NCBI GenBank assembly: GCA_036010965.1
Contig: DASCMO010000105.1
Span: 1-64,000, forward strand
Direction: 5' to 3'
Length of the DNA stretch: 64,000 bases
DNA from: GCA-2686265 sp036010965
GTDB taxonomy: Bacteria > Planctomycetota > UBA1135 > GCA-002686595
In this document: positions 34,283 to 44,126 of the stretch, piece by piece
How the letters are laid out: each line of letters starts with the position of its first letter
Position numbering within the stretch: the first letter of the stretch is position 1
Notes under the pieces: model-generated
Database searches by the model: none
What the model saw: only the letters and a program-made list of their open reading frames with translations
Told to the model about the DNA's origin: nothing
Made by a program: the position numbers and the translations under genes

Positions 34283-35911
34283 ATGGCCAGATCCTGTGGA
34301 CTGAGAGTCGGCCCGCGCCGTTTCGAGCTGGTGGTACTCGAGGGGAGCGCCAAGCGGCCGAAGGTCACCACCTCCGTCTCGGGAGAGTTTCCCGAAGATG
34401 AGGAGGATCCGCTGCGGGCAGCGGTGGCGGAGCTGAAGCGTGTCGCCAAGGAGTACAAGATCCCGCGCGAGAACCTGGGAGTGGCGACGGACGCGAAGCA
34501 CGCAGCTTACCGGCGGTTGACCCTGCCAGTCGATGACGACGCGAAGATCGAGCAGGTCATCAAGTTCGAGGTCGAGGGGCACCTACCGCAGTTCAATATC
34601 GAGGACATCGTCGTCGATTTCCACAAGCTGGAATCGTCACAGGACTCGAGCACCATCATCGCCACCGCCGTGCCCAAGGAGGAGATCGCTCGGATCATCG
34701 ACCTCTGCACGGCCGCCGGTATCGAGCCGATGGAGGTGGAACTCGAAACCACGGCGATGATCAACGCAGCCGTTGACGCTGGGATCAGTGTCGTGGAGAG
34801 CGCGCAGATCCTCGTACACGTGGGCGAGGAGTCCACTGGCGTCGCGGTGATGGACGGCGCCAATGTGCGCGAGATGCGATCGATCCAGGTCGGCGCCCTG
34901 ACGGACTCGTCTCCGGAGGAGTTGATCAATAGGATTAAGCGCGAGCTGGCGCGCACGATTTCGGCCTCCCGCACTCTCGTCGACCTCCAGGCCGTCTTCG
35001 TCTGCGGCCTCGACCTCCCCGGCCTCCTGGGCGGAGAGGTCCTGGGCCTGCCGATCCGCCCATTCGATGTCCTGGAGACCGAAGACGGGGATGAGAGGGG
35101 CTCGATGGCCGTGGCCTACGGTGTCGCCCTGCGCCAGCTAGGCGGTGGAGTCCTGCATTCCCGCCTACGGCGCGAAGAACTCAAGTACACCGGCGCACTG
35201 GAGCGGCTCGAGCTTCCCATGGCGGTCGTGGCCCTCCTGCTGGTCACCCTCATGGGCGTGTTCAACATCTTCATCGGCAAGGAGAGGCAGTACGTCGATC
35301 AGGCCCTGTACTCGTGGCGTGAGAGTTCGAACAACTACATGATGGGCAAGGGCGGTCGCGGGAACCTCGAGTACCCCAGCGATCAGCTTCGCAAGTACGT
35401 GAAGCAGACCTGCGGAGAGCTGCGCGCGGACGTGCCCAATGACGACCCGGACCGCAACCGTTTCCAGCAGCTGACCTACATCCGCTCCCAGATCAACAAC
35501 GAGATCAGGGGCCTTGAGAAGAAGTTGGGGCGCGGCTCGGAGATCACCCAGCCCCTGTCGGCGTTCCGTGGCATGACGCTCGTGCTGGACATTCTGCACG
35601 CGGGGGAACAGGAAGGGGGTCGGTTTGGCCGCCCCTCGATCCGCAAGGTGCGAGCGACCTACACGCCCGGCCGCTCGGGCAGGCCGGACTCCGTCCGGAT
35701 CACCATGGACGCGGCCTTCTTCTCGGAAGACAGCACCCAGGCCACGGTCCAGTTCGAGACCATGATCGAGGAATTGCGCGCACAGGCCTGGTGTGTGAGC
35801 GTGGAGTCGCGGGGCACGGACACCCTGGCGGACGGGGAGGTCGGTATCTGGGTGGAGGGCATCGACATCGAGGTCGACCTCACCAAGGCTCTCGCGGAGG
35901 AGACGGCATGA
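34283..35911 (+). CDS. PilM/PilN-like fusion, pilus or secretion inner-membrane platform
   Basis: 542 residues. The first 295 have the actin-like PilM fold: SCGLRVGPRRFELVVLEG, LPVDDDAKIEQVIKFEVEGH, AVPKEEIARIIDLCTAAGIE, LVHVGEESTGVAVMDG, and AVAYGVALRQLG. A membrane helix at about 311-330 (LPMAVVALLLVTLMGVFNIF) and a periplasmic region with coiled coil (NRFQQLTYIRSQINNEIRGL) and a ferredoxin-like C-terminal fold resemble PilN. PilM and PilN are usually separate; the fusion recalls GspL. The PilO-like partner gene overlaps the stop by four bases. No pilin, PilQ or PilB gene is in the window. Confidence 0.8.
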   Translation: MARSCGLRVGPRRFELVVLEGSAKRPKVTTSVSGEFPEDEEDPLRAAVAELKRVAKEYKIPRENLGVATDAKHAAYRRLTLPVDDDAKIEQVIKFEVEGHLPQFNIEDIVVDFHKLESSQDSSTIIATAVPKEEIARIIDLCTAAGIEPMEVELETTAMINAAVDAGISVVESAQILVHVGEESTGVAVMDGANVREMRSIQVGALTDSSPEELINRIKRELARTISASRTLVDLQAVFVCGLDLPGLLGGEVLGLPIRPFDVLETEDGDERGSMAVAYGVALRQLGGGVLHSRLRREELKYTGALERLELPMAVVALLLVTLMGVFNIFIGKERQYVDQALYSWRESSNNYMMGKGGRGNLEYPSDQLRKYVKQTCGELRADVPNDDPDRNRFQQLTYIRSQINNEIRGLEKKLGRGSEITQPLSAFRGMTLVLDILHAGEQEGGRFGRPSIRKVRATYTPGRSGRPDSVRITMDAAFFSEDSTQATVQFETMIEELRAQAWCVSVESRGTDTLADGEVGIWVEGIDIEVDLTKALAEETA

Positions 35912-36462
35912 AGAACTTCCTCGCCAAACTGAACCTGGCGCGCGTCATCATCCTGGTCTCTCTCGCGGGCACCATTTTTCTCGGGTGGACGGGGTGGCAG
36001 AGTCACGGCGAGCTCTCTGACCTTCGCGAAGCGCTCGATTACCAGGCACCGAAGGTCGTGAACGACATCCAGCAGGCCGCCCTGAGGCACACGGAGTTGA
36101 CGCGTAGTGTCGAGGGCGATGGCCTCGCCCGCGTCGGGAGTCCCCAGAGCTACATTCGCAAGTGCAAGGACCATCGCCTGGTCCAGGTGGGAGATGTCGA
36201 CATCGACGAGCGCACGGTGGAGAACCTCACCGCCAAGGGCATCGTTGACTCGATGTACACCATCAAGCCGGTGGACAAAAAGCGCGCCTTCACGACCTCC
36301 ACGATCGCGAGCTTCATGTACCGGCTCGAGGCGGACAGTCGCCAGGTCAAGGTCACCGATCTGACCGTCGAGCAGGTGGGCAGGCGCCTCAAGCCCTCCG
36401 AGGTCCCTCCCGACGAGTGGACCTGGCAGGCGGTGATCACTTCGCGCCAGAAGAAGGACTAG
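35908..36462 (+). CDS. PilO-like membrane protein
   Basis: 184 residues from an ATG whose ATGA overlaps the previous stop. There is one N-terminal membrane helix (RVIILVSLAGTIFLGWTGW), a short coiled coil, and an alpha/beta periplasmic region. Topology, size and position after the PilM/PilN-like gene fit PilO or GspM, which pair with PilN or GspL in the inner-membrane platform. Sequence similarity is weak. The 3' end overlaps the convergent carB gene by 26 bases. Confidence 0.6.
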   Translation: MKNFLAKLNLARVIILVSLAGTIFLGWTGWQSHGELSDLREALDYQAPKVVNDIQQAALRHTELTRSVEGDGLARVGSPQSYIRKCKDHRLVQVGDVDIDERTVENLTAKGIVDSMYTIKPVDKKRAFTTSTIASFMYRLEADSRQVKVTDLTVEQVGRRLKPSEVPPDEWTWQAVITSRQKKD

Positions 36463-39400
36463 CGCCGGCCGGCGAGTTCGCGACGGGAGTGTTCTTGGCG
36501 GGCAATCGGGAGTGGTGCTCCTGAAGGCTGCGGACCTCGAACTCCCCTCCGTGCATCGCGTCGAGCGCGCTGATCACGGCTCGGATGCCTGCCAAGGTCG
36601 TGATGCAGGGGATGCCCGCGATGACCGCCGCCGCCCGGATGCTGGAGTCGTCGACGCGTTGCTGCTTGCCGTAGGGTGTGTTCAGCACCAGTTTCAGCTC
36701 GCGGTTCTTGATCATGTCCACGATGTGGGGACGGCCTTCGTGGACCTTGTTGACGCGCTCCACCGGAAGGCCGGCAGCTCGCAGGGTCCGATAGGTGCCG
36801 TCGGTGGCGAGCAATTCGTAGCCGAGGGATGCCAGAGTGCGGCACTCCGAGGCGATGGCTCGCTTGTCGGGGTTGCGCACCGAGATGAAGATCCGGCCGG
36901 AGCGCGGCAAGTCCAGGCCGGCGCCCTGGTATGCCTTGGCGAAGGCGACACCCAGGTTGACGTCCATGCCCATCACCTCCCCGGTGGAGCGCATCTCAGG
37001 GCTGAGCAGGATGTCCACGCCCGGAAAGCGGTTGAAGGGGAACACGGGCGCCTTGACCGAGAAGTAGGGCGGGATGACCTCCTCGGTGAAGCCGAGTTCC
37101 TCCAGGGAGAGACCGGCCATGAGTTTCGCGGCGTGCTTGGCGAGGGGGACGCCGATGGCCTTGCTGACGAAAGGGACTGTGCGGGAGGCGCGCGGATTGA
37201 CCTCGATGACGTAGATCAGATCGCCCTTCACCGCGTACTGGACGTTCATCAACCCGATCACGCCGAGTTCGGAGGCGATCGCCTTGGTGGCCCGGGAGAT
37301 CTCCTCGATGTGCTCGCGGGCGAGCGTGTGGGGGGGCAGCACGCAGCTCGAGTCGCCCGAGTGGATCCCGGCCTCCTCGATGTGCTCCATGATCCCACCG
37401 ATTAGGACCGTGCGGCCGTCGGAGATGGCGTCAACATCGACCTCGATGGCGTCCTCGAGGAACTTGTCGACAAGGATTGGCCGGTCGGGTGAGGCCTGGA
37501 CCGCGTTCATCATGTAGTGGTCGAGGGAGTCGTCGTCGTAGACGATCTCCATCGCGCGCCCGCCGAGGACGTAGCTCGGCCGGACCAGCACCGGGTACCC
37601 AATGCGGTGAGCGACCTCGAAGGCCTCCGAGGCGTTCGTGGCCATTCCGTTGGCAGGCTGATTGAGCCCGAGCTTGTCGAGAAATTCGGTGAACTGCTCG
37701 CGGTCTTCCGCGCGGTCGATGGACTCCACGGAAGTGCCGATGAGTGGTGCTCCGGCTCGTTCCAGCCCAGCGGCAAGGTTCAAGGGAGTCTGTCCGCCGA
37801 ACTGGACGATGATCCCGGTTGGCTCAACCGCACGCACGATGTGCATCACGTCTTCGTGGGTCAGTGGCTCGAAGAACAGCTCGTCCGACGTGTCGTAGTC
37901 GGTCGACACTGTCTCGGGGTTGGAGTTGACCATGACCGCCTCGCAACCGATCTCCTGGGCGGCGAAGGCGGCGTGCACGCAGCAGTAGTCGAACTCGATA
38001 CCTTGCCCGATCCTGTTCGGCCCTCCGCCGAGGATCATGATCTTGCGCTTGCTGGAGACCGAGAGTTCGGACTCGTCCTCCCAGGTGGAGTAGTAATAGG
38101 GCGTCACGGCTGCGAACTCCGCCGCGCAGGTGTCCACCAACTTGTAAGTCGGCCGGATGCCGTGCTCCTCGCGCAGAGAGGCGACGGCTTCGGCGGTCAT
38201 GTCATTGGCGAAGGCGATCTGTGTGTCGCTGTAGCCGAGTTGCTTGGCCTCCCGCAAGAGGTCGGGTGTCAGCGGCTGTTCGCGGAGAACCTGCTCGAAC
38301 TCGACGAGGGCGAGGATGTTGTCGAGAAACCAGGGGTCGATGGCTGTGGCCTCGAACACCTCCTCGGTGCTCCAGCCGGCTCGAAAGGCCGTGCGCACGG
38401 CGAGCAAGCGGTGCTCGTTCGGCACGCGCAGGCTGTGGGTCAGCGCTTCGCGGTCGTCCGCGAGGTGCTCCGTGGGGTCGCGCGGGTCGAGGCCGAGCCC
38501 CGGCTGTCCGGTCTCCAGCCCGCGCAGGGCCTTCTGGAGTGACTCTTTGAAGGTGCGCCCGATCGCCATGGTCTCGCCGACGCTCTTCATCTGCGTCGTC
38601 AGCGTCGGATCAGCGCCGGGGAACTTCTCAAAGGCGAAGCGGGGAATCTTCGTCACGCAGTAGTCGATGGTCGGCTCGAAGCAGGCGGGAGTCTCGCGCG
38701 TGATGTCGTTTTGCAGCTCGTCGAGGGTGTAGCCGACGGCGAGCTTGGCCGCGAGCTTGGCGATGGGGAAGCCGGTCGCCTTGGAGGCCAGGGCGGAGGA
38801 GCGAGATACGCGGGGGTTCATCTCGATCACGATCATTCGACCCGTCTGGGGGTCGACGGCGAACTGGCAGTTTGATCCGCCGCACTCGATCCCGACCTCG
38901 CGCATGATCGCGATCGATGCATTGCGAAGGTCCTGGTATTCGCGGTCGGTGAGGGTCTGCGCGGGCGCGACCGTCACGGAGTCGCCGGTGTGCACCCCCA
39001 TCGGGTCGAAGTTCTCGATCGCGCAAATGATCACGACGTTGTCGGCGTTGTCGCGCATCACCTCCATCTCGAACTCCTTCCAGCCGAGGAGGCTCTCCTC
39101 GACGAGGACCTCGGTGTTGAAGGACGCGGCGAGCCCGCGGGCGACGATCTCCTCGAACTCCTCCACGTTGTACGCGATGCCGCCGCCGGTGCCGCCGAGG
39201 GTGAAGCCTGGCCGGATCACGCACGGCAGACCGATCTCGGCCAGGGCCCGTCGTGCGTCGTCCAGCGAGTGGGCGACCCCAGAGCGGGCGCACTCGAGCC
39301 CACAGCGCTGCATGGCAGCGCGAAACAGGTCACGGTCTTCCGCGCAGCGGATCACCTCGGCGCGCGCTCCGATCATCTCGACCCCGAACTCGTCGAGTAT

Positions 39401-39718
39401 CCCGCGATCGTAGAGTTCGAGCGCCATGTTGAGGCCGGTCTGCCCGCCGAGGGTGGGCAGGAGCGCATCGGGTTTCTCCTTCGCCAGGACCGCCGACAGG
39501 GTCTCCAGAGTGATCGGCTCGATGTAGGTCGAGTCCGCCGTCTCCGGATCGGTCATGATCGTGGCCGGGTTCGAGTTGACCAGGATCACCCGGTAGCCCT
39601 CCTCGCGCAGAGCCTTGCAGGCTTGCGTTCCGGAGTAATCGAACTCACACGCCTGGCCGATGATGATCGGTCCGCTGCCGATGATCAGGATCGACTCCAG
39701 GTCGTCACGGCGGGGCAT
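36437..39718 (-). CDS. carB: Carbamoyl-phosphate synthase large subunit
   Basis: 1093 residues from ATG 39718. It makes carbamoyl phosphate for arginine and pyrimidine synthesis, using ammonia from the CarA subunit (not in the window). The two homologous ATP-grasp halves are both present: ESILIIGSGPIIIGQACEFD and MILGGGPNRIGQGIEFDYCC start them; EMNPRVSRSSALASKATGFP and VIEVNPRASRTVPFVSKAIG are the metal-binding loops. The C-terminal allosteric MGS-like domain includes TLASLGYELLATDGTYRTL and NTPYGK. The frame is intact and complete. Confidence 0.97.
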   Translation of the reverse strand: MPRRDDLESILIIGSGPIIIGQACEFDYSGTQACKALREEGYRVILVNSNPATIMTDPETADSTYIEPITLETLSAVLAKEKPDALLPTLGGQTGLNMALELYDRGILDEFGVEMIGARAEVIRCAEDRDLFRAAMQRCGLECARSGVAHSLDDARRALAEIGLPCVIRPGFTLGGTGGGIAYNVEEFEEIVARGLAASFNTEVLVEESLLGWKEFEMEVMRDNADNVVIICAIENFDPMGVHTGDSVTVAPAQTLTDREYQDLRNASIAIMREVGIECGGSNCQFAVDPQTGRMIVIEMNPRVSRSSALASKATGFPIAKLAAKLAVGYTLDELQNDITRETPACFEPTIDYCVTKIPRFAFEKFPGADPTLTTQMKSVGETMAIGRTFKESLQKALRGLETGQPGLGLDPRDPTEHLADDREALTHSLRVPNEHRLLAVRTAFRAGWSTEEVFEATAIDPWFLDNILALVEFEQVLREQPLTPDLLREAKQLGYSDTQIAFANDMTAEAVASLREEHGIRPTYKLVDTCAAEFAAVTPYYYSTWEDESELSVSSKRKIMILGGGPNRIGQGIEFDYCCVHAAFAAQEIGCEAVMVNSNPETVSTDYDTSDELFFEPLTHEDVMHIVRAVEPTGIIVQFGGQTPLNLAAGLERAGAPLIGTSVESIDRAEDREQFTEFLDKLGLNQPANGMATNASEAFEVAHRIGYPVLVRPSYVLGGRAMEIVYDDDSLDHYMMNAVQASPDRPILVDKFLEDAIEVDVDAISDGRTVLIGGIMEHIEEAGIHSGDSSCVLPPHTLAREHIEEISRATKAIASELGVIGLMNVQYAVKGDLIYVIEVNPRASRTVPFVSKAIGVPLAKHAAKLMAGLSLEELGFTEEVIPPYFSVKAPVFPFNRFPGVDILLSPEMRSTGEVMGMDVNLGVAFAKAYQGAGLDLPRSGRIFISVRNPDKRAIASECRTLASLGYELLATDGTYRTLRAAGLPVERVNKVHEGRPHIVDMIKNRELKLVLNTPYGKQQRVDDSSIRAAAVIAGIPCITTLAGIRAVISALDAMHGGEFEVRSLQEHHSRLPAKNTPVANSPAGASPSSGAK

Positions 39719-39886
39719 TCGGAATCGTCTTCCGGGGGGGAGAGAGGGCGGTGCGCTTGAGGGCTGCGAGCCCTCAGGGCCCGCGACCAAATTGGCGCGA
39801 TTGAAACACATCGGCCAGCGCCTGTCGACGAGCAGACCCCGGCGGTGGGGTGGAGGGCGCGCGGGATGGGCCGGGGCGCTCAGCGC

Positions 39887-40963
39887 TCAGGCCAGCACTT
39901 CGGCCAGCAGCCCCGGATCCGCCTCCACGCCGGGGATCAACTTGCCGGGCGCGCGCACCAAGACGAGACGCACAGCGCCCTGCCGGCCCTTCTTGTCGAG
40001 CTGCATGCTCTCCGCGAGCTGTCCGGCGTCGAGGGCCAGGCCCGTGTGCTCGCGCAGGGCCCGGAGGCTTTGCGGCAAGCCGAGGCGTTCGGCGAGGCGC
40101 GCGGTGCGCTCAAGAAGGGCGGGATCGTCGAGCACGCCGGAGCGCCGGGAGCAATCGAGGGCGAGGGCGAGACCCGCGGCCACGGCGATCCCGTGCGGGA
40201 CCTTCCCAAAGCCCGCCACGCGTTCGATGGCGTGGCCGAAGCTGTGACCCAGGTTCAGGACCCGTCGTCCATCGAGCTCGTCGGGGTCGGCGGCGACCAC
40301 TCGAGCCTTGATCGTGATGCAGGAGGCGATCAGCGTTTCGAGAGACTCGCCGTCACGGGAGCGCAGGGCCTGCGCGCCCTCTTCCAGCGCCGCCAGCATC
40401 TGCTCGCCGCCGACCAGCGCCGTCTTGAGCATCTCCCCCAACCCGCTGCGCCATTCCTCTTCCTCAAGAGTGGCGAGGACATCCGTGTCGGCCCACACCC
40501 CTCGCGGCTGGTGAAAGGCACCCGCGAGGTTCTTCCCCTCGGGGAGATTTACCGCTGTCTTCCCGCCGACCGAAGCGTCGACCTGGGCCAGCAGGCTTGT
40601 CGGGCAGGCGTAGAAGGTGATGCCGCGCATGTAGAGGGCCGCGGCCAGTCCGCCGAGGTCACCCACGACACCTCCGCCGAGGGTGATGACGCACGACGCT
40701 CGGTCCAGTCCCGCGCGGGCCATGAAGGACAGGACGCGCTCCAGGCAAGCCAGGGACTTCGTCTGCTCGCCGGGCTCCAGGGCGCAAGTGGCGATCTCGT
40801 CCATGCCCTGCAGGGCTTTACGGTGGAGCTCCGCCACGCGCGAGTCGGTGATGAGGACCGCCGATGTGTGGTTTGCGACGACGGCGGCGACCTCCCCCAG
40901 GATTCCCCGCCCGATTCGCACCTCGTAGGGAGGCTTGGTGTCGACGCGGATCGAGTCGGCCAT
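39887..40963 (-). CDS. aroB: 3-dehydroquinate synthase
   Basis: 358 residues from ATG 40963. It is the second shikimate-pathway enzyme, turning DAHP into 3-dehydroquinate with NAD and a metal. Motifs: EPGEQTKSL, CVITLGGGVVGDLGGLAA, the PTSLLAQVDASVGGKTAVN loop, GMPEGKN replaced by LPEGKN, LNLGHSFGHAIE with metal-binding His, and HGIAVAAGLALA. Length is normal. It is 10 bases behind the upstream membrane-protein gene and probably in its operon, with the amidotransferase gene first. Confidence 0.96.
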   Translation of the reverse strand: MADSIRVDTKPPYEVRIGRGILGEVAAVVANHTSAVLITDSRVAELHRKALQGMDEIATCALEPGEQTKSLACLERVLSFMARAGLDRASCVITLGGGVVGDLGGLAAALYMRGITFYACPTSLLAQVDASVGGKTAVNLPEGKNLAGAFHQPRGVWADTDVLATLEEEEWRSGLGEMLKTALVGGEQMLAALEEGAQALRSRDGESLETLIASCITIKARVVAADPDELDGRRVLNLGHSFGHAIERVAGFGKVPHGIAVAAGLALALDCSRRSGVLDDPALLERTARLAERLGLPQSLRALREHTGLALDAGQLAESMQLDKKGRQGAVRLVLVRAPGKLIPGVEADPGLLAEVLA

Positions 40964-40973
40964 GGCGGCAGGA

Positions 40974-42347
40974 TCAGGCGTCGGCACCCGCGGTCCGCTG
41001 GCGCCGTTCCCGGCGGCGCCGCACCAGTTCTTGCTGCAGGGCCCGCGAGCGGCGCCTGTCCCACAGTAGGAAGGCCGCGAAGGAGCCGATCAGCAAGACG
41101 GTCACGGCCCCGATCCCGTACATGATGTAGTCGGCCGTCGGGTCATAGGCCGCGGTGTACGGCTCGATGGACGCCAGCACGAAAAAGGGCGCCACGCGCA
41201 GGCCGCCGTCGCGCGGCTCGTAGGCGAAGTTCTTCAGGAAGAAACCGCGCCCCCTCACCAGCTTGCTCTCCTGCAGCTGCGGCTGCTCGCCGGCCATGAT
41301 GAACTGGATCAGCCCCGCTTGGTTGGTCCAGGTGAAGTTCCCGATCCAGCCGGTCGTGACAGTCTCAAGGCGTGCCGGATTCTCGCCGGGATCCTGGGTC
41401 CAGATACCCAGGTCGCGGCTGATCGGGATCCGGTAGGGAGCGCCGCGGTGGGCTGCGCCATTCACGAGGATCTCGACCATGGCCGCGTTGTCGAGTTCGG
41501 GCGCGCTGTCCCAATCGACGGCGGCTGCACGCTCGCTGTTCGCATGATCCAGGAGCATCCACTGGGCGTCGAAGGCCGGACCGCTCATCATGCCCGTGAT
41601 GTTCTCCGCCGAGTCGTCCTCCACGACGGCCAGCTGGCGTGCGAAGCGCTCCGCATCGAAGGGCTCGACGGAGTCGTAGGAGCGCACGATCCGGGTACCG
41701 ATCAGGAAGGGGCCCTCTTCCCAGCCCGTCTCGCCCTCATCATGGAAGAGCTTGAAGAACACGCCGTCGAGGCGCACGAAGTCGTCCCGGATGATCCCCG
41801 GCTCGATGCGGTGTACGAGGAAGTGCACGACGCTGCGGTCCTCGAGGCGGATCCACCCAGAGTGTTCCTGTCTCCCGCCTTCTACCTGGCGCGAGTACAG
41901 CTCCTCGACCCAGCCGCGGACGCGGTAGGGACGGGCGCGGAAGGTCTCGGGATCGGCGTACATCTCCCGGACGACTTCCGGCGCGAGGTTCTCGATCCCG
42001 AGTTCCTTGTAGTGGGGCCCGAGAAAACGTGAGACGAACTCGAAGAGGGCCTGCGAGGGGCCGGTCTCGATCAGGATGCGGTCGCCCGGCTGCACATCGC
42101 GAATCTTGCCCGCGATGCGTTCGCGGTCGAGTTCAGGCAGGTCGACGGATTCGATGTAGACCGGTTCCTCGGGGAGGTTGGCCTCGCCGGCGCGCTCATG
42201 CTTCTCCTTCTGCATGAGCGATGCCACGAACCCGATCGCCAGGCCGAGGAGGAGCACGACCATGAGGACCATCCGGTTGCGCTCGGACTTCGTGAAGAGG
42301 CCTGCCTGCGAGGCGCCGGAGTCTGGGGAAGGAGGAGTTTTCTTCAT
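40974..42347 (-). CDS. Two-helix membrane protein, unrecognised
   Basis: 457 residues from ATG 42347, which overlaps the stop of the upstream amidotransferase by four bases; no ribosome-binding site is seen, so translation is probably coupled. Membrane helices are at about 26-44 (RMVLMVVLLLGLAIGFVASL) and about 412-432 (YIMYGIGAVTVLLIGSFAAF). The large region between them would face the periplasm. It has beta-rich stretches around ARPYRVRGWVEELYS and DFVRLDGVFFKLFHDEG that suggest OB-like folds. A basic tail ends the protein. No family is recognised. Confidence 0.75.
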   Translation of the reverse strand: MKKTPPSPDSGASQAGLFTKSERNRMVLMVVLLLGLAIGFVASLMQKEKHERAGEANLPEEPVYIESVDLPELDRERIAGKIRDVQPGDRILIETGPSQALFEFVSRFLGPHYKELGIENLAPEVVREMYADPETFRARPYRVRGWVEELYSRQVEGGRQEHSGWIRLEDRSVVHFLVHRIEPGIIRDDFVRLDGVFFKLFHDEGETGWEEGPFLIGTRIVRSYDSVEPFDAERFARQLAVVEDDSAENITGMMSGPAFDAQWMLLDHANSERAAAVDWDSAPELDNAAMVEILVNGAAHRGAPYRIPISRDLGIWTQDPGENPARLETVTTGWIGNFTWTNQAGLIQFIMAGEQPQLQESKLVRGRGFFLKNFAYEPRDGGLRVAPFFVLASIEPYTAAYDPTADYIMYGIGAVTVLLIGSFAAFLLWDRRRSRALQQELVRRRRERRQRTAGADA

Positions 42348-43096
42348 CGGGGCAGGAGGGGTTCGTCTCGTCTGACTCGTCTCTGCTCGGCCCGCCGTTG
42401 TGCGGCGGCGACCAGGCCGTGAAACAGGCCGCTCTGGGGGCTGTCCGGCGGCGAGAGTTCCGGGTGCCATTGGACGCCGATCGCGAAGGGGTGTCCGTCG
42501 CGCTCGATGGCCTCGATCAAACCCTCGTCGTCGCGGGCGCTCACGCGCCAGGGCGCTGCGACGGCCGAGAGGGCCTGGTGGTGCCGGGAGATGACATCGA
42601 ACTTCTCTACCCCCAGCAGGTGGCTCAGTTTCGACCCTCGCTCGCTGGCGACGGCGTGTTGCGTGCTGCCGCCATGTTCTCGCGAGCCGGGCCGGTCCTC
42701 GGCCAGGTGCTGGTGCATCCGACCGCCTTCTGCCAACCCCAGGGCCTGCATGCCATAGCAGATTCCCAAGAGCGGCACCTTCTGCGCGATGGCCGCGCGG
42801 ACCAGCAGGAAGTCCCAGTCCTGCTTGCCCGTCGGTGTGGGGCTTGCAGCGGCGTGGGTCGGTCCGAGTCCCAGGCGTTCGGTGTCGAAGTCGTCGCCAC
42901 CGCCGAGCAGCAGACCGTCAATGCTATTGAGGATCGCCGCGAGCTCGCTCGCACCTCCGACGGGGGTGAGCGCCAGGGGCAAGCCTCCGGCCGCGACGAT
43001 CGAGTCGGCATAGCGCAGGGCGAGTTCGAGGCGCGGCGTCTCGCCCTCGACCAAGATCCCGTTGATGGCGATCAGGGGTTTGCCCGGTCCGCTCAT
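42344..43096 (-). CDS. Class I glutamine amidotransferase (gamma-glutamyl hydrolase / PuuD-like)
   Basis: 250 residues from ATG 43096 (43108 is an alternative start). The peptidase C26 / GATase-1 signatures are visible: LLLGGGDDFDTERLG, the nucleophile elbow PLLGICYGMQALGLAEGGRM with the catalytic Cys, HHQALSAVA, and the His-Glu pair in GVQWHPELSPPDS. These match gamma-glutamyl-gamma-aminobutyrate hydrolases such as PuuD, although no putrescine-degradation genes flank it. The substrate is therefore uncertain. It is the first gene of the aroB operon. Confidence 0.88.
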   Translation of the reverse strand: MSGPGKPLIAINGILVEGETPRLELALRYADSIVAAGGLPLALTPVGGASELAAILNSIDGLLLGGGDDFDTERLGLGPTHAAASPTPTGKQDWDFLLVRAAIAQKVPLLGICYGMQALGLAEGGRMHQHLAEDRPGSREHGGSTQHAVASERGSKLSHLLGVEKFDVISRHHQALSAVAAPWRVSARDDEGLIEAIERDGHPFAIGVQWHPELSPPDSPQSGLFHGLVAAAQRRAEQRRVRRDEPLLPR

Positions 43097-43152
43097 GGTT
43101 CCCGGCATTCTACCGCCGGCGCAGCGAGCCCGTGACGATAGGATCCCCGGGC

Positions 43153-44106
43153 GTGGATTCCCTGGTCCTGGACCTTGCGGCCCTCCTCGGCGGGCTCGTC
43201 CTGCTCGGCAAGGGCGCCGACTGGCTGGTCGACGGAAGCGCCGAGCTGGCGCGCCGACGGGGAGTGCGCCCTCTGATCGTGGGCCTGACGATCGTGGCCT
43301 GGGGGACGTCGGCCCCGGAGGTCGTGGTCTCGAGTCTGGCGGCGGCCGAGGGCCGACCCGCGCTGGCGCTGGGCAACGTGCTGGGGAGCAATGTGGCCAA
43401 CATCGGCCTGGTCCTCGGTGTGTGCGCGCTCGTCTTGCCGACCCTCCTGCGGCGCGTCCTGTCGCTCCGGGAGGGCTGCTGGCTCGTGGCCTCGGTCGGG
43501 GCCGCGTGGTGGCTCCTTGCGGACGGAGCGGTGAGTCGCGCCGAGGGGGTGGGATTGCTGGTCGTCTTCGCCCTCTACAACCTGCACCTGTGGAGCCTCG
43601 TGCGGGGCACATCGGGGACGGAGCAGGCTGCCGCGCCGGAGAGTGCGCCCTGGCCACGCGTCCTGGTGGGCAGCGTCGCGATCGCTCTGGGTGCCAAGCT
43701 GGTGGTCGTCGGCGGCATCGGCATCGCCGAGCGTGCCGGGATCAGCGACCGCGTCGTCGGGCTGACCATCATCGCCTTGGGGACCTCCCTGCCCGAGCTC
43801 GCCGCGGGCCTCTCCGGAGCCCTCAAGAATCACGGCGAGCTGAGCCTCGGCAACGTCGTGGGCAGCAACGTCTTCAACGTGCTGGCGGTGATCGGCGTGG
43901 CGGCGGTGATCGCGCCCCTCGCGCCGACCGAGCCCGAGGCCGTCGCCTCCATCGACCGCGCCCTGGGAGTTGACTTTCCGGTCGTGATGGCCCTCAGCCT
44001 GGTGCTGATCTGTCTGCCGCGATTCGCGGGCGCGGGCAGCGGGCGCTGGAAGGGTGCCCTGCTCGTGGCCGCCTACCTCTTCTACACCTGGCGCGTGCTG
44101 GCCTGA
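43153..44106 (+). CDS. Calcium/sodium antiporter (CaCA family)
   Basis: 317 residues from GTG 43153, chosen so that the protein opens with its first membrane helix; GTG 43132 is an alternative. Ten hydrophobic segments are arranged as an inverted repeat. The two alpha repeats are clear: GLTIVAWGTSAPEVVVSSLA with LGNVLGSNVANIGLVLG in the first half, and GLTIIALGTSLPELAAGLSG with LGNVVGSNVFNVLAVIG in the second. The Glu in each repeat binds the cation. Length matches YrbG/CaxA-type exchangers of the inner membrane. It exports Ca2+ in exchange for Na+ by family. Confidence 0.95.
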   Translation: MDSLVLDLAALLGGLVLLGKGADWLVDGSAELARRRGVRPLIVGLTIVAWGTSAPEVVVSSLAAAEGRPALALGNVLGSNVANIGLVLGVCALVLPTLLRRVLSLREGCWLVASVGAAWWLLADGAVSRAEGVGLLVVFALYNLHLWSLVRGTSGTEQAAAPESAPWPRVLVGSVAIALGAKLVVVGGIGIAERAGISDRVVGLTIIALGTSLPELAAGLSGALKNHGELSLGNVVGSNVFNVLAVIGVAAVIAPLAPTEPEAVASIDRALGVDFPVVMALSLVLICLPRFAGAGSGRWKGALLVAAYLFYTWRVLA

Positions 44107-44126
44107 CCCGCCGTCGGCGCGCCCAC

